This document shows, piece by piece, positions 23,439 through 31,664 of a DNA stretch of 64,000 bases. Position numbers and translations under genes: made by a program. The notes beneath the pieces were generated by a model. That model saw nothing but the letters and a program-made list of their open reading frames with translations, made no database searches and was not told the origin of the DNA. Numbering within the stretch: the first letter of the stretch is position 1; every line of letters starts with the position of its first letter. Source of the stretch: Providencia huaxiensis (lineage in GTDB: Bacteria > Pseudomonadota > Gammaproteobacteria > Enterobacterales > Enterobacteriaceae); NCBI RefSeq assembly GCF_002843235.3, contig NZ_CP031122.1, positions 62,001 through 126,000 of the forward strand, written 5' to 3'.

Positions 23439-23978
23439 TTATCGAGGGTTGGTGAATCGAATGGCTTTACCAACGAAATCGGCCATCAGTCGATTCCCAG
23501 TAGAGCTGAAATAGCTCTGCCACTCTTTCCAACCACCAACGGATTCCACCGAGCTTGGAGACTCGAAGATACCCCAGATACGCATTTCACAACCTCGTTG
23601 CAACACTCGGTTTACCTGGTCAACCAAGTATTCCTTGTTCTGCAATGAAGAGAGGTTGCAAGGCATCTGCATGATCAGCTTTTCAGCTTGCTCGAAGTCG
23701 ATTTTTTCAATCAACCCCGTGCGGGTATCCACAGAGAATGGAACCACCTGTTGACCGTGGTTAGACCACAACCAATGGGTGATATAGATCGGATTAACGC
23801 CAACTTCCGCTGGCACCAATACGCTGCCGCAAGACCGCAACAGCCAGACCAGACGTAAACCATCGAATCGATCCAGAGACTCCACATCGGTAGTGATGTC
23901 ATCCTGGTAGATTTCAGGCAGCTTATGTTCGGCGGCGAGAGAGATCATTACGGATTTGAGATTGTTCAGATGAGACAT
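23439..23978 (-). CDS. Unknown protein, first gene of the 24.2-11.6 kb operon (179 aa)
   Basis: ATG 23978 follows AAGGAGCACAC. Soluble; FDGLRLVWLLRSCGSVLV and IYITHWLWSNHGQQVVPFSVDTRTG suggest an alpha/beta domain. No family recognised. It is the first gene behind AcaCD-like box 24212-24224 and ops-like copy D. Confidence 0.7.
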   Translation of the reverse strand: MSHLNNLKSVMISLAAEHKLPEIYQDDITTDVESLDRFDGLRLVWLLRSCGSVLVPAEVGVNPIYITHWLWSNHGQQVVPFSVDTRTGLIEKIDFEQAEKLIMQMPCNLSSLQNKEYLVDQVNRVLQRGCEMRIWGIFESPSSVESVGGWKEWQSYFSSTGNRLMADFVGKAIRFTNPR

Positions 23979-23999
23979 GTGTGCTCCTTAAAGTAACTT

Positions 24000-24032
24000 G
24001 GGCACACAGAGCCTGTCAGGCGCAGTGCGCCC
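24000..24032 (-). promoter_or_regulatory. Covarying leader stem-loop
   Basis: GGGCGCAC...GTGTGCCC stem over GCC-TGACA-GGC, before the gene starting at 23978. Confidence 0.65.
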
Positions 24033-24044
24033 TTAGGCTGAGGT

Positions 24045-24165
24045 TGAATGCTGTTTGTTTTTGGCGACCAGCTATCGCACGTTTCGCCCTCAGAGAGGAC
24101 AAAATTCACTTTCTCAGCAACCCTCAATGAAGGCCTCTGAGAAAGTGGGAGGGTATTCCCTCCTC
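24045..24165 (-). repeat. Ops-like leader element, copy D
   Basis: Transcribed strand: GGAGGGAATACCCTCC hairpin, perfect 11-bp inverted repeat CACTTTCTCAG/CTGAGAAAGTG (24107-24147), then GCGATAGCTGGTCGCC and AAAAACAAACAGCATT. It lies downstream of the AcaCD-like box, so it is in the leader of the 24.2-11.6 kb operon. No gene in 23979-24242. Confidence 0.7.
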
Positions 24166-24211
24166 ACTTTGATTGTTCCACGAGAGCTGTGTGAACAGGA
24201 ACGCTCAAACT

Positions 24212-24224
24212 GCCCTTTTCGGGT
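24212..24224 (-). promoter_or_regulatory. AcaCD-like box of the 24.2-11.6 kb operon
   Basis: Core GCCCTTTTCGGGT; flanking TGCAAAG and AGTTTGAGCG on the transcribed strand resemble the boxes at 11579 and 63865. Confidence 0.65.
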
Positions 24225-24242
24225 GCAAAGCTCAAAGACGCA

Positions 24243-24578
24243 TCAACTGCCCCGTCTTTTCAGTTCTTCGACCAGATGTTCAGGCACCTTACTCGCAGTA
24301 CAGGCCAGCAATACATCGAGGCCTACCGGCTTGTGAAAGCGCTTATTTGACCAGGAATCGCCAACTGATGACTTTGCCCAGTCGATTGCTTGCCCAAGAC
24401 TGTGGAACTGCCGCCTGCCTGTGTATCCCATACGACTATCCAAAGTAACACCCTGGAACAGTCTCCAGTACATCGGAGGAATGCGCTTAGCAAGCAGTAA
24501 AAAAGGCGTCTCCGGCACTGTAGCCCTTCTACCTTTGTTCCGATGATACAAATCCAAAGATGAATGGAATTGGTTCAT
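24243..24578 (-). CDS. Unknown protein (111 aa)
   Basis: ATG 24578 follows TTTGGAGAGTCT. Basic and soluble (YHRNKGRRATVPETPFLLLAKRIPP, then GYTGRRQFHSLGQAIDWAKSSVG). No family recognised. It stands alone between the terminator that ends the cobT operon and the AcaCD-like box of the next operon, so it depends on read-through or a promoter I cannot see. Confidence 0.65.
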   Translation of the reverse strand: MNQFHSSLDLYHRNKGRRATVPETPFLLLAKRIPPMYWRLFQGVTLDSRMGYTGRRQFHSLGQAIDWAKSSVGDSWSNKRFHKPVGLDVLLACTASKVPEHLVEELKRRGS

Positions 24579-24591
24579 AGACTCTCCAAAT

Positions 24592-24624
24592 AAAAACGGC
24601 CACCCCCGAAGGGATAGCCGTTTG
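24592..24624 (-). terminator. Rho-independent terminator after cobT
   Basis: Transcribed strand: AAACGGCTATCCC TTCG GGGGTGGCCGTTTTTATTT. It also occupies the leader position of the 111-aa gene, so it resembles the covarying leaders but carries a U-tract. Confidence 0.75.
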
Positions 24625-24639
24625 TCGTTTCACTTCCTG

Positions 24640-26436
24640 TTAAGCTGCAAAAGCAGTCAATGACCGCTCCATCAACTTAAACAGTGTGCGTTGCAGAGCT
24701 GCCGCATCATCAATGACAATGTTCTTTTGGAACAGTCCTGACACTGCGGTAGTCTCTACCCCTATGCCGATCACCTCAACATCGCTTCGTTCACAGAGGT
24801 CAATCACTGAGCGACATGCCGGGGCGCTTTGAGGCTGCCCGTCAGTCACTACGATCAACATTTTTCGCTCTTCACGGGTCTTGGTGAGTTCAAAAGCTGC
24901 ATACCACATAGCTTCCGCCATAGGCGTACCGCCAGTTGCTTTGAACCCAAACCGACCGGCCCGATTCTGAACCGTATCTCCATGCTTCACGACACTGAAC
25001 ACTGGCTGGTTCCGGTTGCCACCAAAAAAGGTGACTGCCGGGTTTACGCCGGGTATTGCTTCCAGAGCCATCGAAATAGCCAAGGACGCTTCCCGCGCAA
25101 TGTCTTGACGCTCCTTTCCATTGGCGGCCTTGTAGGCCATCGAGGAGCTCATATCAACCAGGATGTGAACCGCCGTATTAGGGCGTTTCTTGGCTTCCGG
25201 CTTGAGGAATACGCGGGTATCACCCGTCACTACACGATGTAGTTTCCGAGCATCCACACGCTTCCCTGATCGTTGGTTACGGTGAGCAACTCGCTGGCTG
25301 GCCTGGACCAATCCGTAGAGCTGCGTTCTTATCTTTGAAGTGGTGCTCTTCACATCCCCTACCAGGCTTTTGCCAACAGCAGGGTTGTCCTGGGTGTTCA
25401 CAGCAGAGCGAACAGTCATATAGCTACTGTCCCCCTTATCTTGAGCCACCCGGTTGAGCTCGGCTTTAAGTGCATCATGCGCGTCACCACGCAAATCACC
25501 GGCACCGGCATTCAGAACCTGCTGGAGCATTTTGGCCGCGTCTTGTTTCGCCGCGTCAGAATTGCCACCAGCCTGGCTTTGTCCTGCCTTGCTGCCACCA
25601 TCAGTATCCGACTTGCCTTGGTCGCCCTGTCCTTTCGGATCAGATTTCCCGTTAGCATCGTCTTGCTTCTGGTCTTTACCTTGCTGATCACCACCATTGG
25701 CATCAGGCCCTTGGTTTTGATCGTTACCACTTCCGCCCTGACTGTTCTGAGGTTGGTTGCCACCAGCATTCTGCTGGTTGTTACCATCCTGACCATTCAG
25801 GGGCTTTTGCTCTTCTTTCTCCTTTTCCTCCTCGATCATCTTGATGATTTGGTCGGCCAAGGATGTCACCTCTGCGGTTGACTTAGTGTTCACAGCCTTA
25901 CGCAGTAAAGCGTTCAGCCGAACAACAACACCCTGAGGGAACACGCGCTCGAATACGGGGGTAGCCGAATCGAGATAGGGTTGAAGGACGGATTGCCCTA
26001 CAGCCTTGGTTTGCAACCAGTACAAACAAAACCCTGTCAGAATGGAGGCAGGGGCCTCTTTGTCTGTGACGTGCTCGTAATGACCAGCTTGAGCCATATA
26101 GCGAGCAACCTCATTCAGGGTCTGCGACGTACCGGGGAAGAGTTCCATCATGGCCCGTTCTATGCGGCAGTCCTCCAAAACGTTGGACAACTCAGCATGA
26201 AGACCTCTGCGGCGCTCAACACCAAAGTCCGTAAACCGGACATGGGCTGCTTCATGGGCCAAATACCCCCAGACAGCATCCATGTGAGGATAGTCGTCGG
26301 GGATATTCGGAACCACGATGGTCTTACCATCGGTGTATGCGTCATCGTTACCGATGGCGACTTTGACACCGAGTTTTTCACCATAGGCTGCGGCCACGAT
26401 TGGTAGAGCGCTGTAAATGGTGCGTTTTTTGGACAT
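24640..26436 (-). CDS. cobT: CobT-like vWA protein with HExxH motif
   Basis: 598 aa; ATG 26436 follows CAGGAGAAAAGAT. Domains: an N-terminal metallopeptidase-like segment with HEAAH (61-65); a Gln/Asn/Gly/Lys-rich linker near residues 205-300 made of short repeats (NQQNAGGNQPQNSQGGSG); and a C-terminal von Willebrand A domain with MIDAS motif DMSSSM (428-433), TGGTP and VVTDGQP. This is the architecture of plasmid and phage CobT-like proteins that act with the MoxR-type AAA+ ATPase CobS. They are named for cobaltochelatase subunits, but there is no cobalamin gene here. The MIDAS protein probably uses CobS to remodel a protein or DNA complex; the substrate is unknown. IncC plasmids carry cobS and cobT here. 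Confidence 0.85.
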   Translation of the reverse strand: MSKKRTIYSALPIVAAAYGEKLGVKVAIGNDDAYTDGKTIVVPNIPDDYPHMDAVWGYLAHEAAHVRFTDFGVERRRGLHAELSNVLEDCRIERAMMELFPGTSQTLNEVARYMAQAGHYEHVTDKEAPASILTGFCLYWLQTKAVGQSVLQPYLDSATPVFERVFPQGVVVRLNALLRKAVNTKSTAEVTSLADQIIKMIEEEKEKEEQKPLNGQDGNNQQNAGGNQPQNSQGGSGNDQNQGPDANGGDQQGKDQKQDDANGKSDPKGQGDQGKSDTDGGSKAGQSQAGGNSDAAKQDAAKMLQQVLNAGAGDLRGDAHDALKAELNRVAQDKGDSSYMTVRSAVNTQDNPAVGKSLVGDVKSTTSKIRTQLYGLVQASQRVAHRNQRSGKRVDARKLHRVVTGDTRVFLKPEAKKRPNTAVHILVDMSSSMAYKAANGKERQDIAREASLAISMALEAIPGVNPAVTFFGGNRNQPVFSVVKHGDTVQNRAGRFGFKATGGTPMAEAMWYAAFELTKTREERKMLIVVTDGQPQSAPACRSVIDLCERSDVEVIGIGVETTAVSGLFQKNIVIDDAAALQRTLFKLMERSLTAFAA

Positions 26437-26453
26437 ATCTTTTCTCCTGGTAG

Positions 26454-26496
26454 GGAAGGAGATAGTCCACCCCTGGAGGGAATGGCTATCCCCTCC
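26454..26496 (-). promoter_or_regulatory. Covarying leader stem-loop
   Basis: GGAGGGGATAG...CTATCTCCTTCC outer stem over TCCC-TCCA-GGGG, before cobT. Confidence 0.65.
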
Positions 26497-26520
26497 GGGT
26501 CGGTTTAGTTGAAGTGACTA

Positions 26521-27798
26521 TTAGAAGAAATAGTCGCCATCGTCGTCAGTTTTAGGCAGCTCCTGGTTGAGAGGCTCCTCTGTCGGCTCCTCTTGGACAG
26601 GCTCTTGCTCTACCGGAGTTTCCTCAGGCAAAACCGGCTCATCCTCAACATCAACGCGCTCTTCTCGAACCACATCACCGGCATTGGATTCATCTTCCGA
26701 TTCACCCTCGCCTCGTTCTGCAAAACTCTTGAAGAAGTTGTCGATGTCTTCATCCAGGTCAACAGCGTTACCACCGCTGTTAGTCTGTTCTGATTGAACA
26801 GATTCAGTACCACCTACCTGTTGCTGCTTGGTTTCGCCACCCTCTGTTGCAGGGATAAGCTCACCGGCTTTATCGCTTTTCTGTTCGGCCTTTTCATCTT
26901 TAGAACGGTCCCCCATCTGGGCTCCCGAACCGCCAATGTCATTAGCCATGCCCTCTACAGTAATCGAGCCATTGGCATACTGCTCGATGCGGTCCCTCTC
27001 GCTCATGATCAGCACTGCGGCCACGACCTGATAAAAGAAAGGCGCAACGATGTTTCGGCCATCGGCATGTTGCTCGTATCCCCGGAGGGTTTGGTCGAGC
27101 AGCTTGACCAGAGGGTTAAAAGCGCTGTTCAGGAAGCTAAGCCCATCCACCTTGTCGCGGATGTTACGGAGTGTCTGCCGAGTAGTGACCGCACATTGGT
27201 CTCGACCGGCCAAACGTTCCATATAGAACTTATTCGCTTCCTGAACCACTTCGGAGATGAGATCGTCACCCAAGCGCTCAACCTTGCGGTTAAGGCGTTT
27301 GGCGTTGGCCTCATCTTCGTTCACAGGCTGGATCATGAACACCTGGTACTCAAAGCCAATCCGCTCCTCGACCGTTTCCTTTGGAAGGGCTCCGGCACGG
27401 ATAGCTCGTTCATACTCAGGGTTCTCCTGACACCATTCATCCACGGCTTTGTTGTAACCTTTGATGAAATCCTGTTTCAGTTGGTTAAACTGAAAGTTTA
27501 TGTCATTCAGCTTGTTACAGATTTCATCGGTCTTGCTGACGGGTACGGCAAATCCGTTCATGAACGGCATACCGAATTTCAGCAGGAGGCGACGAGTTTC
27601 TGTTTTCAGGCGATGAAAGCCTTTCAGCTTAGCCGGATCACAGATCTTCTTACTTCCCAGTTGAGCTACTTTCTCAGGTGGAATTTCACCACCCTCGCCC
27701 AGCTTGAGATCAGATGCAGACAAACGGGTTTGTCCACTCCAGATGTCAAAGTCTACGTGGATAACACAGAGGCTTTGTAGATGGTTCACTTTAGTCAT
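26521..27798 (-). CDS. DUF3150-type protein
   Basis: 425 aa from ATG 27798 (MTKVNHLQSL), behind TTTGGAGTGCATC. The N-terminal 270 residues match what I know of DUF3150: WSGQTRLSASDLKL, LLLKFGMPFMNGFAVPVSKTDEI, and long helices (FNQLKQDFIKGYNKAVDEW). The C-terminal 150 residues are acidic and low in complexity (Glu/Pro/Gln repeats) and end DDDGDYFF. Such proteins are commonly encoded with CobS/CobT-like pairs, as here between cobT and the recombination genes. Function unknown; the acidic tail could recruit the AAA+ or vWA partner. Confidence 0.78.
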   Translation of the reverse strand: MTKVNHLQSLCVIHVDFDIWSGQTRLSASDLKLGEGGEIPPEKVAQLGSKKICDPAKLKGFHRLKTETRRLLLKFGMPFMNGFAVPVSKTDEICNKLNDINFQFNQLKQDFIKGYNKAVDEWCQENPEYERAIRAGALPKETVEERIGFEYQVFMIQPVNEDEANAKRLNRKVERLGDDLISEVVQEANKFYMERLAGRDQCAVTTRQTLRNIRDKVDGLSFLNSAFNPLVKLLDQTLRGYEQHADGRNIVAPFFYQVVAAVLIMSERDRIEQYANGSITVEGMANDIGGSGAQMGDRSKDEKAEQKSDKAGELIPATEGGETKQQQVGGTESVQSEQTNSGGNAVDLDEDIDNFFKSFAERGEGESEDESNAGDVVREERVDVEDEPVLPEETPVEQEPVQEEPTEEPLNQELPKTDDDGDYFF

Positions 27799-27816
27799 GA
27801 TGCACTCCAAAAAGTT

Positions 27817-27852
27817 GGGGGCGCACCACGTCCCGAACCGGGCGGATGCGCC
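27817..27852 (-). promoter_or_regulatory. Covarying leader stem-loop within the 120-bp repeat
   Basis: Stem GGGCGCATCC/GGTGCGCCC with inner CCCG-GTT-CGGG. The plus-strand right part of the stem is shared with the cobS leader as part of a 120-bp identical repeat. Confidence 0.7.
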
Positions 27853-27940
27853 CGGTTGGGCTAGTAAATTAACGTTAATTTGCTGTTTGTTTTTGGCGAC
27901 CAGCTATCGCACTTTTCGCTCTCCGAAGAGAACAAAATCT
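27821..27940. repeat. 120-bp perfect direct repeat, left copy
   Basis: Identical, base for base, to 32656-32775, same orientation. It covers the leader stem-loop, the AAATTAACGTTAATTT palindrome and the ops-like core. The two copies bracket the block exo, bet, ssb, a 302-aa gene and cobS. Confidence 0.9.
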
Positions 27941-27996
27941 TGCTTTCCGTTGGAGACTCCCAGAATCCCCAAGGGAAAGCGGGGGAAAATCCCCCA
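27862..27996 (-). repeat. Ops-like leader element, copy E
   Basis: Transcribed strand: GGGGGATTTTCCCCC hairpin, inverted repeat GGAAAGC/GCTTTCC (27942-27980), CTCT-TCGG-AGAG hairpin, GCGATAGCTGGTCGCC, CAAAAACAAACAGC, palindrome AAATTAACGTTAATTT (27866-27881). Internal to the 33.8-24.6 kb operon. No gene in 27799-27997. Confidence 0.75.
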
Positions 27997-27997
27997 C

Positions 27998-29008
27998 TCA
28001 CCAGTAGAACGTCTCTACTTCTTCCGGCAAATCATCAAGAGGAGCAAGCACGTCCTCATCAACAATGTACCGTGGCTTCACAGAGCCAGTAACCGTTACA
28101 CGGCACCGCTCTGATGACTTCTCTCTGTACTGGTCAACATCCTCAGGCTTCACGCCTGACGCCTTATCAGCCAACAGCTTTTTGTAGTCTACCCGGCCAG
28201 CCGCTTTGTATCTCGTTACCATCACACCGCAGTAGTCGGCATGGAAGTATTCCCCCATGAGGGACTTCATGGTGTCGAGATGAGGCTTTTGCCTTTCTTG
28301 AAGCTCAGACAGTCGCTGTTTCAGCTCCTGAATCTCAGCATCATAGAGGCGGTATTCCTCAGCAGCAGCAATCCAACGGTTGACCTCTTCACCTTGCGGT
28401 ATGTACAGGTCTCTCTCTGGATCTTTGTCGGGCTCCTTCTTGTCTACTACCTGTTGCCAGAACTTTTTAGCCTCGGCCAAGATTTCTTGAATCATGGCTT
28501 CGTCTCGGAGTATTGGAAACTCCTGAATCTGACCTTCAAAGTAGAAGACTAACCAGCCTTGCTTGGCCCCCGTTACCAGGAGCTGGTGTTGCACCTGCGG
28601 GTAATAAAGCTGGTATGCCTTGCTGTTTGCTTTCTCAGCACAAACATCTTCCCAGACAGTCGCACTCGGGCTTTTCAGCTCGACGGGCTCCCCGTTATCT
28701 CTCAGGCCATCCAGGGAGGCCCTCATGAGCGGGTATTGAACCGATTCGACACAGGCGGGGAGCAGCATGTCATCATACTTCTCCTCGAAAGCGCGTCTTG
28801 CAGCATCTTCGTTTTCTATCCCCCGGCGAACCAGCGGATTAAGACTCAGATCGACTTCACGCGCATACCCAGTCTTCTCGGCCCACAGTCTCCATCGTGT
28901 TTTGTACGGAGACCGATTGAGCAGGATAGCGGCGTCAGTGGCTGTTACACCTTGACGCCGCCAATCAAGCCAATCTTCCTCTCGTTGCGATAGGTTGACT
29001 ATTTTCAT
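27998..29008 (-). CDS. exo: YqaJ/lambda-Exo-type exonuclease
   Basis: 336 aa; ATG 29008 follows TTGGAGAGAGGTCC. The YqaJ recombinase nuclease fold is seen in EDWLDWRRQGVTATDAAILL near the start, RGIENEDAARRAF (62-74), the catalytic set D100, E110 and K112 in ASLDGLRDNGEPVELKSPS, and YYPQVQHQLLVTG. Such enzymes resect double-stranded ends 5' to 3' and hand the strand to a Bet-type annealing protein, which is the next gene upstream. IncC plasmids and SXT/R391 elements carry such a pair, known to promote recombination between related elements. Acidic C-terminus ends VETFYW. Confidence 0.9.
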   Translation of the reverse strand: MKIVNLSQREEDWLDWRRQGVTATDAAILLNRSPYKTRWRLWAEKTGYAREVDLSLNPLVRRGIENEDAARRAFEEKYDDMLLPACVESVQYPLMRASLDGLRDNGEPVELKSPSATVWEDVCAEKANSKAYQLYYPQVQHQLLVTGAKQGWLVFYFEGQIQEFPILRDEAMIQEILAEAKKFWQQVVDKKEPDKDPERDLYIPQGEEVNRWIAAAEEYRLYDAEIQELKQRLSELQERQKPHLDTMKSLMGEYFHADYCGVMVTRYKAAGRVDYKKLLADKASGVKPEDVDQYREKSSERCRVTVTGSVKPRYIVDEDVLAPLDDLPEEVETFYW

Positions 29009-29028
29009 GGACCTCTCTCCAATGGTTA

Positions 29029-29063
29029 GGAGGGAGATCTCCCCCAGCGGGGGAGTCCCCCCC
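29029..29063 (-). promoter_or_regulatory. Covarying leader stem-loop
   Basis: GGGGGGGA...TCTCCCTCC outer stem over CCCCC-GCT-GGGGG, before exo; preceded by CTAACCCC. Confidence 0.7.
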
Positions 29064-29070
29064 GTTGGGG

Positions 29071-30060
29071 TTAGTAGTAACTGCCTTCCGCGCCCTCCTC
29101 TTCTGTAACAGGGATCATGTCCTCGTCACTCAAAGGCGGCATTTCTTCGGCACCAGGTTCAGCATTTGCAGAACCACCAGCGGCGGACTCTTGCTCGTGC
29201 GCTTCCTGGTAGTCAGGTTTCGGAGGCTCCATTTGATCCATCTCCTTGTCACGAAGGAATTGAGTCGCATATTGCAGTTCCGAACCTTCATACCGTCCCT
29301 TCACATACTCATGCGCCGCAGACCATGCGTTTTCAGCAATGGCGCGATTTGCGAGTTTGGTTAGGATCGGGTCAAGCTCTTTGTGCTCAATAGCCAAAGG
29401 CTCTTGGCTTTGAACTTGAGATGGTGAAGGGAGATTGGCAATAGCCGGGTTAATGGCCGATGCCTGCTCCATTTCACGGATGCGTTCAGCTTCATCCTGG
29501 TCATAAATACCAGAGAAACCAAATGCGACACGAGAACACTGGATCAGCGACTTGTGCCGGAGTTGACGCTTGGTGTGCGTTTGCCAGGGGCCATCAACAG
29601 TGTAAGCACCATTGCGACCTTGACCCTGAAACGGTTCACGGTACACCTCATCAATGAACTCCTTGATGCGGATAGGGCGAGATCTGTCCTTACGGTAAAT
29701 CACGCATTCAATCCACTCAGGGCAGTCAACTTTCGCCCCCTGCATTCTGACCATCTTGTCCGAATACACGAACTCGACGCCATCATACTGGGGATGCTCG
29801 TTGATGATGCGGCTCCAACCATCAACACCTACTACCGGAATGATCCCATTTTGCTTGTCAGGAAACGCATAGATTTCCCGAGTGAAAGGGTTCAAACCGT
29901 ACTGTTCAGCCACGATCAGGAGCGTCATCATCTGCTCATCGGTCGGGGCACTTCCATCTCGCTGCTTGAATGCGGTCGCCTTCAAAGTTTCATAGAACTT
30001 TCGGGTGTCCACGCCAAACCGGCTTGCGATACGGGTTACAAGAGATTTGTTATCAGACAT
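29071..30060 (-). CDS. bet: Bet-type single-strand annealing protein
   Basis: 329 aa from ATG 30060 (MSDNKSLVTR), behind TTGGAGAAACACC. The lambda Bet/RecT-like core is clear: FYETLKATAFK, LLIVAEQYGLNPFTREIYAFPDKQNGI, VVGVDGWSRIINEHPQYDG, CVIYRKDRSRPI and KSLIQCSRVAFGFSGIYDQDEAERI. It anneals complementary strands after resection by Exo. The C-terminal 110 residues are a Gln/Glu/Pro-rich acidic tail. Order exo-bet-ssb in one operon gives a complete phage-type recombination module. Confidence 0.93.
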   Translation of the reverse strand: MSDNKSLVTRIASRFGVDTRKFYETLKATAFKQRDGSAPTDEQMMTLLIVAEQYGLNPFTREIYAFPDKQNGIIPVVGVDGWSRIINEHPQYDGVEFVYSDKMVRMQGAKVDCPEWIECVIYRKDRSRPIRIKEFIDEVYREPFQGQGRNGAYTVDGPWQTHTKRQLRHKSLIQCSRVAFGFSGIYDQDEAERIREMEQASAINPAIANLPSPSQVQSQEPLAIEHKELDPILTKLANRAIAENAWSAAHEYVKGRYEGSELQYATQFLRDKEMDQMEPPKPDYQEAHEQESAAGGSANAEPGAEEMPPLSDEDMIPVTEEEGAEGSYY

Positions 30061-30091
30061 GGTGTTTCTCCAATTCACGAATGAACGGTTT

Positions 30092-30127
30092 GAGGACACC
30101 ATGACCCCCTCGGGGCATGAGTGCCCC
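30092..30127 (-). promoter_or_regulatory. Covarying leader stem-loop
   Basis: GCACTCATG...CATGGTGTC outer stem over CCCC-GAG-GGGG, before bet. Confidence 0.7.
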
Positions 30128-30154
30128 CGTGGGGTTTAGTAAGAGTTGGCGGTG

Positions 30155-30682
30155 TTACCCGCCAGCCAAGTGGTGCAGCCGCATGAACGGGATGTCATCA
30201 TCCCAGCCATCAGGAGCGGGACCATAGCCTCCGCCCATACCACCTTGCGGTGCTGATTGCTGCACAGGAGCAGATTGCGTACCGGCTCCTGTACGTTGCC
30301 CTTTTTGGGGCGCTGCACGTTGAGAGTTGTCCTGAGGTGCATTTCCACGACCACCAAGCATCTGCATTTCAACGCAGTGTACTTCGGTGGTGTAGCGCTC
30401 GATTTGTTGGCTGTCAGTCCACTTCCGGGTGCGGTTGCTCCCTTCGAGATAGACTTGGGAGCCCTTTTTCAGGTACTCACCAGCGACTTCTGCCAAACGA
30501 CCTTTAAGCACAATACGGTGCCACTCAGTATGCTCTCTTTGCTCGCCAGACTGCTTATCGCGCCACGTATCCGTTGTTGCAACGTTGAAGTTGGCAACGG
30601 CAGTTCCGCTTGGCATGTAGCGAATTTCCGGGTCAGAACCGAGATTACCGACCAGAATTACTTTGTTGACGCCTTTAGACAT
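30155..30682 (-). CDS. ssb: Single-stranded DNA-binding protein
   Basis: 175 aa from ATG 30682 ([10 protein letters not shown]), behind TTGGAGGTC; the preceding ATG is also usable. The N-terminal 110 residues are the OB fold ([52 protein letters not shown]). A Gln/Gly/Pro-rich linker follows. The acidic tip DDDIPF, which in bacterial SSBs is the very C-terminus and docks partner proteins, is here followed by nine more residues (MRLHHLAGG) before TAA. This makes the tip internal. Works with Exo and Bet on recombination intermediates and with plasmid DNA entering as single strand. Confidence 0.93.
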   Translation of the reverse strand: MSKGVNKVILVGNLGSDPEIRYMPSGTAVANFNVATTDTWRDKQSGEQREHTEWHRIVLKGRLAEVAGEYLKKGSQVYLEGSNRTRKWTDSQQIERYTTEVHCVEMQMLGGRGNAPQDNSQRAAPQKGQRTGAGTQSAPVQQSAPQGGMGGGYGPAPDGWDDDIPFMRLHHLAGG

Positions 30683-30703
30683 CATGACCTCCAAGTTATT
30701 TGG

Positions 30704-30737
30704 AGAGGGCCAACGCCCCTTTCGGGGAGCAAGCCCC
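30704..30737 (-). promoter_or_regulatory. Covarying leader stem-loop
   Basis: GGGGGC...GCCCTC outer pairs over CCCC-GAAA-GGGG, before ssb; preceded by TTAACCC. Confidence 0.65.
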
Positions 30738-30745
30738 CGTAAGGG

Positions 30746-31654
30746 TTAAAAAAAGTGATCCTCTTGTTCGGCGTCGATCTCTGCCAGGCGAATCAGCTCA
30801 GATACAAGGCCAAGCCTTTCTGCATCTGCTCTTACTTCGTCGTAGCTGAAACCAAACCGTTCAATGAGGGGTTTTAGTGAATCAAAACGCTCGTAGTCGA
30901 AGGTATCACCCTGTTCATCACAGAATGCCACCAGCGGCTTCTCTACGTTTGAAAAGTCATCCGCGAAACGCTGTTGCAGGTAAACCAACATCAGCAGGGG
31001 TTTGTGACCATGTTCCGGGCGGAGTTCACCAGCGCCTTCCAGCGTAGCTGGATGGATAGTGTTTTCGCCTAGTCCAGTGCTAACCCCAAGCTCATAACCG
31101 CTGTCAGTACGCATCAGCACACTGGGTAGCAAGTCATTTGAGCCTTCGCTCCGAGCAACCTCAAAGCCGATTAAACCGGCTCCTTTGGCAAAAACCCCAG
31201 CAACAAAACCTTTGAAGAGGTTTATGTCACCTGGAGGTAACTCAGAGGGCGGAGATAACAGCCAGTTGAGAGATCCCAAGCTGGCTGTTTGTCCGGCTGA
31301 AACATTCCCCCCTTCCAGCACCGTCTGTGTCTCTGCGTTTACCAGCACCTCATCCAGAAAGGTGTACCCCTGGCTGAGAAACTGTGACACATACTGGCTT
31401 TCTTTGTCCTTGTAGGACATTGGGATCGTGTCTGGGCCGTTAGCTTCAAAAGGTCCTTCGAGCTTTGTCTCAGACCAATTTTCAGCTTTCCCATCAGTGA
31501 CGGTTCGGCGTAGCTCGACCATCGTGAATTGGCCTGGCTCCGAGGAGCTGGGCTCCCGGAGCAACTTGTAGCCAATGAAGACTTCTATTGTGGTTTCGTC
31601 ATTGCCCCACTCTTTAGCAGTGTAACGACGGCACAAACAGTCATTTTTCTTCAT
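30746..31654 (-). CDS. Unknown protein between cobS and ssb (302 aa)
   Basis: ATG 31654 follows AAGGGGTGACGC, ten bases after the stop of cobS, so probably coupled. Soluble; an N-terminal part beginning MKKNDCLCRRYTAKEWG with a beta-rich region to residue 110, a Gly/Pro/Leu-rich middle, and a helical acidic C-terminus ending AEQEDHFF, similar in form to the DDDGDYFF end of the DUF3150 protein. I do not recognise a family. Co-transcription with cobS, ssb and bet suggests a part in the same DNA-handling machinery. Confidence 0.75.
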   Translation of the reverse strand: MKKNDCLCRRYTAKEWGNDETTIEVFIGYKLLREPSSSEPGQFTMVELRRTVTDGKAENWSETKLEGPFEANGPDTIPMSYKDKESQYVSQFLSQGYTFLDEVLVNAETQTVLEGGNVSAGQTASLGSLNWLLSPPSELPPGDINLFKGFVAGVFAKGAGLIGFEVARSEGSNDLLPSVLMRTDSGYELGVSTGLGENTIHPATLEGAGELRPEHGHKPLLMLVYLQQRFADDFSNVEKPLVAFCDEQGDTFDYERFDSLKPLIERFGFSYDEVRADAERLGLVSELIRLAEIDAEQEDHFF

Positions 31655-31664
31655 GCGTCACCCC

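Noticed and set aside
26794..27780. Plus-strand reading frame of 328 codons opposite the DUF3150 gene
   Set aside because: Shadow of a recognised gene; no known domain and no ribosome-binding site.
30298..30311. AcaCD-like box GCCCTTTTTGGGGC inside ssb
   Set aside because: Lies within coding sequence and has one extra base in the spacer; no unit starts nearby that needs it. Could still be tested with a motif matrix.
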